From NCBI GenBank assembly GCA_903926695.1, contig CAIYKK010000615.1, positions 1 to 5,303 of the forward strand: DNA of 5,303 nt. Direction: 5' to 3'. This document shows, in pieces, positions 1 to 5,303 of this stretch (its first letter is position 1; the number at the start of each line of letters is the position of its first letter). The DNA is from an uncultured Burkholderiales bacterium (GTDB lineage: Bacteria > Pseudomonadota > Gammaproteobacteria > Burkholderiales > Burkholderiaceae_C). The notes beneath the pieces were generated by a model. That model was given only the letters and a program-made list of their open reading frames with translations. It was not told the origin of the DNA and ran no database searches. Made by a program: the position numbers and the translations under genes.

Positions 1-1
1 C

Positions 2-532
2 CTCTGCTCCAGCACCGAAGCCACCGCCAAAGAACACGGCAAGAATCTATGCCGCGACGTGTGCGCCGAGCGCCTGCGTCGTGTCATGACGGGCTATGGC
101 GGCAAGCCGGGCTACACCCTAGCGCAAGGCGGCGAATTCGCCTATTTGCAACTCGACAAAATCGAAGCCGCCGATGTCGCCTTTGAGGCCACGCCGGAGC
201 ACGCCGCCGTGTTGTTGTCGCTGCGCGAAGTCGCTGGCGCGCCGGTTGACACCGCCGCCGCCCTTCACGTCATCGGCCAATCCGGCGATTGGCTGACCGT
301 GCTTTGTGTACAAACCACGCCCGACACGCCAGCCGCGCTGGCCGCTTTGCTCGCCGCGCACGGCATGGCCCGTTTGGCCGTGTTTTGCCCGCGCCCGAAA
401 GCACTGGCCGTATTGCTGGCCGAGCGCGGCATTGAAGCCAATACCTATTCCCTCACCGATGCCTTGCTCAAAGGCCAAGTCAGCGCCAAAACCCCGCGCA
501 AAACAGCCACCACCGACGAGAACGCCGCATGA
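2..532 (+). CDS. Type III-like DNA methyltransferase (Mod), C-terminal part, cut by window edge
   Basis: This is the C-terminal 176 residues of a site-specific DNA methyltransferase; the gene starts to the left of the window. The frame is open from base 2, so the GTG at 59 is an internal valine codon, not a start. The visible part begins with SSTEAT (fragment residues 3-8), followed by DVCAERLRRVMTGYG and then GGEFAYLQLD, a pattern I recognise from the end of the catalytic domain of type III Mod and related adenine methylases. The catalytic DPPY and SAM-binding motifs would lie upstream and cannot be seen. The last ~110 residues are Ala/Leu-rich, probably a target-recognition or Res-contact domain. 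The enzyme would methylate the host's copies of the recognition site. The gene overlaps the next one by ATGA (529-532), which points to translational coupling with the Res gene. Family assignment is good; the exact R-M type is inferred from the partner. Confidence 0.8.
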   Translation, partial: LCSSTEATAKEHGKNLCRDVCAERLRRVMTGYGGKPGYTLAQGGEFAYLQLDKIEAADVAFEATPEHAAVLLSLREVAGAPVDTAAALHVIGQSGDWLTVLCVQTTPDTPAALAALLAAHGMARLAVFCPRPKALAVLLAERGIEANTYSLTDALLKGQVSAKTPRKTATTDENAA

Positions 533-3273
533 ACACGCCCAACACCATGCCCATGAGCAGCATTCCAATGGCGGCGCAAAGCGCAGCGGTGCAGCCAGAA
601 CGCTTTCAAACCGATTTGATCGACGGCATGACACGCGCCTTATTACGCACGCTTTCGCCGCCGTGTCTGTTGCGTGCGCCGACCGGGTCCGGCAAAACCT
701 TTGTGATTAGCCAGGTGCTGGAGCGGGTCAGCCAAGAGCGCAATGTGGTGTGGTTCTGGTTTGTGCCCTTTGTGACGCTGGTGCAGCAAACTGAAGATGC
801 TTTGTGCGCGAATGCCCCCAGTCTGGCTCCGTGCGGGCTGGCCACCGGGCGCAATCAGGAAGCGCACGGCGGCATGGTGCTGCTGTCCACCGCGCAAGGC
901 GTGGCCCGTGCGCAGTCGCGCACCAAGGGCTATGACGCCGATGGCGACGACGACACCCGCACGCTGGCCGCATTTTTGGCCCGCGCCCGTGTGCAGGGCT
1001 TGCAAATCGGGCTGGTCGTGGACGAGGCCCATATTGCCCTAGACAAAAGCACCGAGTTTGGCAAATTCGCCCATTGGCTCAGGGCCGACTATCTGGTGAT
1101 GGCCACGGCCACGCCCAAAGACGAGCGTCTGAATGAATTTTTGACGCATGCGGGCTATAACGCGCAAATGAATTTTGCCGTCAGCCGTGATGAAGTCGTG
1201 AAAGCTCGGTTGAACAAAAAATACATCGAAGCCGTGGTGTACAGCCTGGGCGGCGCAATGGCGCAGATCACCGACTTGCGGCGCACCGTGTTGCGGCAAA
1301 GCTGGCGGCGCAACCTGAAAATCAAGCGGGACTTGGCCGCAGTGGGCATCAACCTCACGCCCTTGCTGCTGGTGCAAGTGGCGAACGGCGACAAGACGGT
1401 CGATGAAGCCGCCGACGATTTAATGCGCCTGTGCGGCGTGCCGCCCGAGGCCATTGGGCGGCATTCGTCGGATGAGCCAGACCCGGTGCTGATGGCTGCC
1501 ATTGCCAACGACAGCAGCAAGCAAGTGTTGATTTTCAAACAATCCGCTGGAACTGGGTTTGATGCGCCCCGCGCTTTTGTGCTCGCCAGCACCAAGCCTG
1601 TGAACGATGCCGACTTTGCCATGCAGTTTATTGGCCGAGTCATGCGCGTAGCGCGCCCGGTGCGCGACGCGTTTGGAAAACCCAAAGCGATTCCCGCCGA
1701 CTTGGACACGGCCTATGTTTATCTGGGCAATGCACAGGCGCAAGCCGGGTTTGAATCAGCCGTCAAAGCCAGCACCGAGGTAAAAAGCCAACTGGAAGGC
1801 CAAACCGAAAAGCTGGAAACGCGACAAACCGCTTCGGGCGCGGTGACGTACAGCAATCGCCCCACCGATCAAGCGCCGATAGCGTTTGATATGCCCGAGC
1901 CTGATAGGCCAGAAGCCCCTTTTCCAGCAGTGACGACAGCGGCGGCGGCAATGGAATCCCAAACTTCACTGTTTACCGACGTACCAAAGGCGCTTGGCGC
2001 TCCATCGGGCGATGCCAGTACGAACGCCGAGGAACTCCTCGATGAAATCGTGCCTACGCCCAACACCTCAAGCACGCCGCGCCTGCGCCGCAACGACCCC
2101 ACAACCCAAGACGAACTCATGGCCGAATTGGCCCGGCGAGGCTTGCGCGCTTATCCACGCAAGCGCGACTTAGCCAAATTGGGCCGCAGCTTGAAAACCG
2201 AAGAAAAACCCGAACTCGACGATATGTCCGAGATTTCGCGGGCGGTGGCTTCAAGGCTGGTGATTTCTGACGGTTTGCGGGTAACTGCCGTCAAGGCGGC
2301 GCTGAACCGTATGAAAGAAATTGAGCGCCACACCGAATTGACCACGGGCGCGGCATACACCGAAGAAATTCAGGTGTTCACCGACCGCAGCGCCTTGGCC
2401 CGCGAGGCGCTGGCGCAATTGCGAGAATTGCCGCAAGCCGAAGAAGAAGACTACAAGCTCATTGTGCAGGTGCTGGCCAGCCGTTTGCGCCGGGCGATTG
2501 ACGATGAAATCGAAAACTTTTCCGTCGAAGCACAACCCACAGAGGCCGAATGCAACCGGCTTGCACGAGATGCAGCCCATTGGATTGTGTGCAAAAGCGC
2601 CCCGGAATTGCGCGAAGCCATGTTCAGTGAAATTGCTTTGCGCGCCAAGCTGGTCGATGCCAAGCCGCTGCCTGACGTGATGGTTTTTCCGCGCCAAATT
2701 GTGTTGGAGCCGTCGGCTAAAAATATCTATGGCGTGCTACCGCCCTCCCGCGAGGACGGCGAAAAAATACCGACCGTGATGATGGCCGATGACCGCACAT
2801 GGCTGGCCGACAAAACCTACGCCTTTGAAAACGGGGACTTTAGCCAAGGCCAATACGACGGAACGTGGTTTGGCAACACTCTGGAAAACGCATTTTCGCG
2901 GGCCTTAGACAGAGCGGATTACGTGATTTGGTGGCATCGCAACCCGCGCAACAAGCCTTATGCCGTGCGCGTGGTTCGGGCGGAACATGACAACTATTTC
3001 TACCCCGATTTTGTGGTCTGTCTTCGGCACAACCCTGCTGACACGCCTATCGTGCGCTTACTGGAAACCAAAGACGACACCAAAGACGCGTCGGGAAAAT
3101 CCAGACATTCACCGTCAAGCTATGGGAAAGTTTTGTTTTTGACCCCCGATCATGGCCGCATGCGCTGGGTGAATGACGATGGCAGCTTAGGCGCGGTGGT
3201 GGATTTTGACGATATGCAGAGCGCCTTGGAAAAGCTGGCTGTCACCCGGCCTGTTGTAGAAATCGTTCAGTAA
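529..3273 (+). CDS. Type III-like restriction enzyme Res: SF2 helicase plus PD-(D/E)XK nuclease
   Basis: A complete 914-residue ATP-dependent restriction subunit. Helicase motifs occur in the expected order: Walker A APTGSGKT (50-57), DEAH box VVDEAH (163-168), motif III MATATP (191-196), motif V AGTGFDAP (340-347) and motif VI QFIGRVMR (366-373). Residues ~415-520 form a Pro/Ala/Thr-rich linker, and ~520-750 are charged and helical. The C-terminal nuclease has E786 in a helix, YPDF with D827, and LETKDD with E846 and K848, the classic PD-(D/E)XK arrangement with 19 residues between Asp and Glu. The length fits type III Res (about 900-1000). The ATG at 529 is chosen because it overlaps the Mod stop in ATGA; no strong Shine-Dalgarno is seen, and ATGs at 547, 553 and 568 are alternatives. 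With Mod it would translocate on DNA and cut sites lacking methylation. All catalytic residues look intact. A stand-alone helicase-nuclease defence protein is a less likely alternative given the Mod neighbour. Confidence 0.88.
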   Translation: MNTPNTMPMSSIPMAAQSAAVQPERFQTDLIDGMTRALLRTLSPPCLLRAPTGSGKTFVISQVLERVSQERNVVWFWFVPFVTLVQQTEDALCANAPSLAPCGLATGRNQEAHGGMVLLSTAQGVARAQSRTKGYDADGDDDTRTLAAFLARARVQGLQIGLVVDEAHIALDKSTEFGKFAHWLRADYLVMATATPKDERLNEFLTHAGYNAQMNFAVSRDEVVKARLNKKYIEAVVYSLGGAMAQITDLRRTVLRQSWRRNLKIKRDLAAVGINLTPLLLVQVANGDKTVDEAADDLMRLCGVPPEAIGRHSSDEPDPVLMAAIANDSSKQVLIFKQSAGTGFDAPRAFVLASTKPVNDADFAMQFIGRVMRVARPVRDAFGKPKAIPADLDTAYVYLGNAQAQAGFESAVKASTEVKSQLEGQTEKLETRQTASGAVTYSNRPTDQAPIAFDMPEPDRPEAPFPAVTTAAAAMESQTSLFTDVPKALGAPSGDASTNAEELLDEIVPTPNTSSTPRLRRNDPTTQDELMAELARRGLRAYPRKRDLAKLGRSLKTEEKPELDDMSEISRAVASRLVISDGLRVTAVKAALNRMKEIERHTELTTGAAYTEEIQVFTDRSALAREALAQLRELPQAEEEDYKLIVQVLASRLRRAIDDEIENFSVEAQPTEAECNRLARDAAHWIVCKSAPELREAMFSEIALRAKLVDAKPLPDVMVFPRQIVLEPSAKNIYGVLPPSREDGEKIPTVMMADDRTWLADKTYAFENGDFSQGQYDGTWFGNTLENAFSRALDRADYVIWWHRNPRNKPYAVRVVRAEHDNYFYPDFVVCLRHNPADTPIVRLLETKDDTKDASGKSRHSPSSYGKVLFLTPDHGRMRWVNDDGSLGAVVDFDDMQSALEKLAVTRPVVEIVQ

Positions 3274-3291
3274 TGTGCTGATTGAGTAGCT

Positions 3292-3308
3292 TGATACGTA
3301 ATGATACA
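3292..3308 (+). promoter_or_regulatory. Two TGATAC boxes 10 bp apart before the putative RNA
   Basis: TGATAC occurs at 3292-3297 and again at 3302-3307, exactly one helical turn apart, shortly after the Res stop codon. The first box overlaps a good -35-like hexamer, TTGATA (3291-3296, 5 of 6 consensus positions), but the matching -10 region (TAGGTA near 3313-3318) is poor. The arrangement resembles the repeat in the promoter of the M15 peptidase gene at 5148-5167. It may be an operator in the promoter of the putative RNA and downstream genes; binding by any protein is inference. Confidence 0.35.
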
Positions 3309-3334
3309 GACGTAGGTAGATCGCCTGACGAGCG

Positions 3335-3460
3335 GGAACTTTGGGCTAAAGTCACCCAGTAGTTCACAGCGGCATAACAGTTTTGAGCCACGCCCAGCCA
3401 CGGAGTAATTACCCGTGGTGAAAACCGGGACATCCTGACCCGGCGGCGCTGGTTTTCTTT
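3335..3460 (+). ncRNA. Candidate C4-type antisense RNA / structured leader
   Basis: This non-coding stretch folds into three consecutive hairpins. Hairpin 1 pairs GAACT (3336-3340) with AGTTC (3361-3365) and TGGG (3342-3345) with CCCA (3355-3358). Hairpin 2 pairs CCACGG (3398-3403) with CCGTGG (3413-3418). Hairpin 3 pairs GAAAACCGGG (3420-3429) with CCC (3439-3441) and GGTTTTC (3451-3457), with a nine-base bulge, and runs into TTTTC like a terminator. Each apical loop is nine bases long (3346-3354, 3404-3412, 3430-3438). A second CCACG at 3388-3392 could compete for CGTGG, allowing a switch. The position just before a small gene and a P63C gene recalls the C4 RNA of phages P1 and P7, which is made from the start of the antirepressor transcript and blocks its expression by base pairing. 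The C4 identity rests on recall of sequence style and on layout. A cis-acting attenuator for the 158-codon gene is the main alternative. Confidence 0.45.
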
Positions 3461-3484
3461 TCAGGTGCGAGACAGGGGGACGAT

Positions 3485-3961
3485 ATGTCAGAAGTTATTC
3501 CGTGGCACAGTGATTTAGATAGAGATATTGGTATGTTTCTGGCTGAAAACCGAGATATACCTTTCTCTGAGCGGCTAACAGGCGTTTATGTGTGCATTCT
3601 TCGGGCAAATTTAGATGCTAAAACTTTGCTGCATTACGCTGCCTGCATGTTTATTGCGCGTGACATGATGCTAGTAGATGCACAAAACTTTCCAAATGTA
3701 CTTTTTTCGACTATGAAACAAACAAAGGAAGTTTCAGACCATATTGCGAAAGAGCAAAAATCAAAAGCTGGAAGAGCTGCAGCCGATGCGCTACATAGCA
3801 AGCCGGGCAACAGTCGGGATAAGCAAGAGGCTATCCGCACTGCATGGGCGAGTGGAAAATACTCAAGTCGCGATATTTGTGCAGAGGAAGAAAGTAGAGC
3901 TATAGGTATGTCGTTTTCAACGGCTCGAAAAGCACTCAGGGGCACTCCAAAGCCAGCCTAG
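3485..3961 (+). CDS. Uncharacterised 158-residue protein, HTH-like C-terminus, phage module
   Basis: I do not recognise a named family. The ATG at 3485 has a strong Shine-Dalgarno, AGGGGG (3474-3479), five bases upstream. The N-terminal ~95 residues are mixed helical with no signal peptide or clear membrane span (the stretch LLHYAACMFIARDMML is amphipathic). A basic Ala-rich linker, KSKAGRAAADALHSKPGNSRDK, starts near residue 96. The last ~45 residues, around YSSRDICAEEESRAIG and MSFSTARKALRG, can be read as a helix-turn-helix with MSFSTARKAL as the recognition helix, so DNA binding is plausible. By hand count bases 3541-3780 are about 41% GC, clearly lower than the R-M genes, which suggests separate acquisition. 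Its place between the putative C4-like RNA and the P63C gene matches that of the small gene before the antirepressor in P1, but no sequence likeness to Icd is claimed. The stop codon lies inside a 21-bp tandem duplication; read-through would add 23 codons. Confidence 0.75.
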   Translation: MSEVIPWHSDLDRDIGMFLAENRDIPFSERLTGVYVCILRANLDAKTLLHYAACMFIARDMMLVDAQNFPNVLFSTMKQTKEVSDHIAKEQKSKAGRAAADALHSKPGNSRDKQEAIRTAWASGKYSSRDICAEEESRAIGMSFSTARKALRGTPKPA

Positions 3962-3983
3962 CCGCTGCACTGCACAGGCTGGC
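3952..3983 (+). other. Inverted repeat at the end of the 158-codon gene
   Basis: GCCAGCCT (3952-3959) and AGGCTGGC (3976-3983) form a perfect 8-bp stem with a 16-base loop, starting in the last codons of the gene and covering its stop. No T-run follows, so a normal rho-independent terminator is unlikely. It may slow 3' decay or affect read-through into the P63C gene. It arises partly from the tandem duplication and may be incidental. Confidence 0.5.
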
Positions 3984-3995
3984 CGCTGCACTGCA
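3954..3995 (+). repeat. 21-bp tandem duplication across a stop codon
   Basis: Bases 3954-3974 and 3975-3995 are adjacent copies, identical at 19 of 21 positions; both end in GCCGCTGCACTGCA. The unit is seven codons long, so it keeps frame. The TAG stop of the upstream gene (3959-3961) lies in copy 1, while the same place in copy 2 (3980-3982) reads TGG, one base different. The gene could have been shortened by a G-to-A change in an older, longer reading frame, or the duplication could simply have followed the stop. Confidence 0.85.
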
Positions 3996-4031
3996 TAGAG
4001 TATTCCGGTAAGGGATATAAAGCCCAAAACT

Positions 4032-4060
4032 AAGGCTTCTTAACAAGGAGCCTTGAAATG
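4032..4060 (+). promoter_or_regulatory. Ribosome binding site inside a small hairpin, P63C gene
   Basis: The Shine-Dalgarno AAGGAG (4045-4050) lies seven bases before the ATG at 4058 and settles that start. AAGGCT (4032-4037) can pair with AGCCTT (4049-4054) around an 11-base loop, tying up the last two bases of the Shine-Dalgarno and the spacer. Just upstream, AGCCCAAA (4021-4028) is the reverse complement of TTTGGGCT in the putative RNA (3340-3347). Translation of this gene may thus be controlled by RNA structure; this is inferred. Confidence 0.45.
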
Positions 4061-4630
4061 TCACCTCAATCTTCGACGCGCAAAACTCCGGTTTCACCCA
4101 GAATTCCGGCCCGCAAAGCACCCCGCCCACCCTCAACTCCCGCGCCGTACTCCGGCATCGTCATTCCGGCGGATAAAACAAAAAGCGCTTCAACCAACCG
4201 GACTAAGCATGCGGTTCCAAAACCGCTTGCGGCTTTGATTGCCAAAGAACAGCGCACTTGGTCACCAACCTTTCCGGCGGAGTTTTATGACGAGCTTTTC
4301 AGGCTTTACCGCCTGCATTGCCCGCCCGCTGGAAAGAGGGGTTGCCGTCCCGGTTTTTTCGGTCACGTTACCAACGACGTGATTTATTCCCGAATCGCGC
4401 CTGACCTGTTGCCTGAATTGAAAAAGGCCGCCACCCGCTCCGAGCGCAAAGCCCGGCTGCATCAGTGGCTGACGCAGGACAACGGTTATTTGAAATTGCG
4501 CGAGCATCTGGCGGCCATCATCGCGATTTTGAAGCTCTCGCCAACGCCCGAAAGCTTCCGGGCGAACGTCAAGACCGTCTATCCGCGCAAAGGCGACACC
4601 TTGCCGCTTGATTTCGGCGAAGCTGTTTAA
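4058..4630 (+). CDS. P63C-domain phage protein, antirepressor-associated
   Basis: A 190-residue protein. Residues ~1-60 are Pro/Ser/Thr/Lys-rich and probably disordered. Residues ~63-172 carry what I recognise as the P63C domain: KEQRTWSPTFPAEFYDELFRL (from 63), a glycine-rich turn GKRGCRPGFFGHVTNDVIY (92-110), the segment IAPDLLPELK (113-122), HQWLTQDNGYLKLREHL (135-151) and a final helix. The domain is found at the C-terminus of phage and prophage proteins, including some with Bro-N-type antirepressor N-termini; its biochemical role is not known to me. Here no folded N-terminal domain precedes it, and an in-frame stop at 4031-4033 rules out a longer form. The start is fixed by AAGGAG seven bases upstream. 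It is downstream of the 158-codon gene with a 96-base gap and convergent with the peptidase gene, sharing TTAA at the stops. It may act in lysogeny control, perhaps as a partner of another regulator. Confidence 0.8.
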   Translation: MSPQSSTRKTPVSPRIPARKAPRPPSTPAPYSGIVIPADKTKSASTNRTKHAVPKPLAALIAKEQRTWSPTFPAEFYDELFRLYRLHCPPAGKRGCRPGFFGHVTNDVIYSRIAPDLLPELKKAATRSERKARLHQWLTQDNGYLKLREHLAAIIAILKLSPTPESFRANVKTVYPRKGDTLPLDFGEAV

Positions 4631-5091
4631 ACCGGCTGAACGCCCACCTGCGTGCGGCCATTGGCGATGGTCAGCACGCGGTTGACGAGGTTGTCAGGAA
4701 TGCGGGTGGAGACGTGAACCCAGCGGCTTTTACCGCTGACCTCAAAAATCAGCTGGCCGATTTGCAGCTCATCGACTTGTCGGCTCAGGCGCAGGGCGAT
4801 TTCATACGGGCTGCCGCAGGCGGGCGCCACCATATCGACCGCCTGGCCCCGAACATGGTCGGAACGGTCGGTGCTGCCCACCAGCGTATTGACCGGCGAC
4901 GAGCGGTAGGCGCTGTTGATCGTGATCTGGACATTTCCGAGCGCGGTGCGGATGCGCTCCATCATTTTGGCCGCCTGCACGAGGTTATCGATCAGTTCCA
5001 GCGGCGGCTGGTTATCCAGACGATGGGCCAGCGCTGTGTCGCTGTAGGTGAATTCTTCGAGAGTGAAATGTTCGGTGAGGTTGTTAGGCAT
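4627..5091 (-). CDS. Phage-type M15 zinc peptidase, endolysin-like
   Basis: A 154-residue protein of the peptidase M15 group (M15_3-like), which includes D-Ala-D-Ala carboxypeptidase-type domains used as endolysins. It would cleave cell-wall peptide cross-links or stem peptides. It opens with LTEHFTLEEFTYSDTA (5-20), the usual start of such phage enzymes, then helix 31-51 and the core SAYRSSPVN (60-68). The zinc ligands are in SDHVRGQAVDM (H79, D86) and WVHVS (H126), with E117 placed as the likely catalytic acid. All appear intact. There is no signal peptide, so export would need a holin or other lysis function, not seen here. I chose the ATG at 5091, which has AAAGAG a few bases upstream and matches the family N-terminus; a TTG at 5121 would add ten residues but lacks a ribosome site. 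It converges on the P63C gene and has its own promoter-like region. A chromosomal wall-remodelling enzyme is less likely. Confidence 0.88.
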   Translation of the reverse strand: MPNNLTEHFTLEEFTYSDTALAHRLDNQPPLELIDNLVQAAKMMERIRTALGNVQITINSAYRSSPVNTLVGSTDRSDHVRGQAVDMVAPACGSPYEIALRLSRQVDELQIGQLIFEVSGKSRWVHVSTRIPDNLVNRVLTIANGRTQVGVQPV

Positions 5092-5235
5092 GGCGCTCTT
5101 TGGGACAGGTGGGTTGAACAAACGCTGAAATCAAAATCGACAGTATATTTGTTTCACTTTGTATCACAATTCCTAGGAGCGCAACAGATAGTTACAACTT
5201 AAATGGCTCAACACGGCAAACTGCGTTTTCCCATG
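5092..5235. other. Intergenic region upstream of the M15 peptidase
   Basis: Apart from the promoter and repeat at 5142-5169, this AT-richer stretch shows no convincing gene. A 16-codon frame on the plus strand (5203-5253, MAQHGKLRFPMKKAAK) runs into the terminator stem but has no well-placed ribosome site, so I do not call it a gene. Confidence 0.5.
5142..5169 (-). promoter_or_regulatory. Promoter of the M15 peptidase with 10-bp repeat operator
   Basis: On the minus strand, TTGTGA (5169-5164) and TATACT (5147-5142) form a sigma70-like promoter with a 16-bp spacer (4/6 and 5/6 consensus). The spacer and most of the -35 are filled by two adjacent ten-base repeats, on the plus strand TTTGTTTCAC (5148-5157) and TTTGTATCAC (5158-5167), nine of ten identical and one helical turn apart. 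A protein bound there would block polymerase. The leader to the ATG at 5091 would be about 45 bases. Confidence 0.5.
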
Positions 5236-5274
5236 AAAAAAGCCGCCAAGTGAGATGCACCTGGCGGCTTTTTT
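5236..5274. terminator. Bidirectional rho-independent terminator
   Basis: AAAAAAGCCGCCA (5236-5248) pairs with TGGCGGCTTTTTT (5262-5274): a 13-bp perfect stem including A6/T6, seven of its pairs being G-C or inner A-T, with a further GTG/CAC pairing inside the loop (5250-5252 with 5258-5260). It works on paper in both directions. On the minus strand it would stop a transcript from a gene to the right before the peptidase promoter; on the plus strand it would stop read-through antisense to the peptidase gene. Confidence 0.9.
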
Positions 5275-5275
5275 A

Positions 5276-5303
5276 TCAATGTGTGGTGCCGCTTGTCGGA
5301 ATC
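5276..5303 (-). CDS. Possible C-terminal tail of a minus-strand gene, cut by window edge
   Basis: On the minus strand one frame reads IPTSGTTH and then a TGA at 5278-5276, directly before the terminator hairpin. A stop codon abutting a strong terminator is what the end of a real gene looks like, but eight codons cannot identify a product. It could equally be non-coding. Confidence 0.3.

Noticed and set aside
119..634. 171-codon minus-strand frame across the Mod/Res junction
   Set aside because: Low-complexity Cys/Gly/Arg-rich translation opposite two coherent coding frames.
1155..1709. 184-codon minus-strand frame inside the Res gene
   Set aside because: It lies opposite helicase motifs V and VI, has no family features, and long antisense frames are common in GC-rich genes.
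3325..3340. CTGACGA resembling a hammerhead ribozyme core
   Set aside because: No following stem II with GAAA and no flanking stems I and III could be found.
3380..3460. tRNA or tRNA-like gene in the structured gap
   Set aside because: No T-loop (GTTCGA-like) sequence and no acceptor stem with the right spacing.
3274..3484. CRISPR array or integron attC site
   Set aside because: The hairpins differ in sequence, there are no regular repeats with spacers, and no attC core sites are visible.
5092..5121. TTG start at 5121 for the peptidase
   Set aside because: No ribosome site before it, and the family N-terminus matches the ATG at 5091.
4714..5202. 162-codon plus-strand frame opposite the M15 peptidase
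   Set aside because: The minus strand encodes a clear zinc peptidase with intact H79, D86 and H126; the plus frame has no recognisable motif and no ribosome site.
5203..5253. 16-codon frame ending in the terminator, possible leader peptide
   Set aside because: The nearest AGGAG-like site is over 20 bases upstream, no promoter points that way, and the AAA AAA GCC GCC codons are simply the terminator stem.

Overview
The window looks like a piece of a proteobacterial accessory region, most likely a prophage or phage-derived element. Most of it is GC-rich, with codon use typical of Betaproteobacteria such as Neisseriales or Burkholderiales. The genus cannot be fixed from this stretch, and the lineage is an inference from composition and protein style.

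Left part (1-3273, + strand): a two-gene restriction-modification operon. The window opens inside the C-terminal part of a type III-like DNA methyltransferase (Mod). An ATGA stop/start overlap leads into a complete 914-residue Res-type protein. This has a superfamily 2 helicase core (Walker A, DEAH box, motifs III, V and VI) and a C-terminal PD-(D/E)XK nuclease with D827 and E846-x-K848. The pair would methylate host DNA and cut unmodified DNA in an ATP-dependent way.

Middle part (3274-4630, + strand): a 211-base gap that holds two 10-bp-phased TGATAC boxes, then a run of three hairpins, each with a nine-base apical loop. The last hairpin ends in a T-rich stretch. Layout and sequence character suggest an antisense RNA of the phage P1/P7 C4 kind. 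After it come an AT-rich 158-codon gene of unknown function with a helix-turn-helix-like C-terminus, a 21-bp tandem duplication across its stop codon, and a gene for a P63C-domain protein, a domain known from phage antirepressor-type proteins. In P1 the order is C4 RNA, a small gene, then the antirepressor; the order here is alike. Two short segments of the putative RNA are complementary to the 5' leader of the P63C gene, which would fit antisense control but is not proof.

Right part (4627-5303, - strand): a phage-type M15 zinc peptidase (endolysin-like) convergent with the P63C gene, the two stops sharing a TTAA. Its upstream region has a promoter-like sequence carrying a tandem 10-bp repeat that resembles the phased boxes before the putative RNA, so one regulator might serve both. 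A strong bidirectional rho-independent terminator follows at 5236-5274, and a possible tail of another minus-strand gene reaches the window edge.

Taken together, this could be a prophage immunity/lysis segment next to a restriction-modification cargo. The most interesting part is the 3292-4060 control region rather than any single protein.
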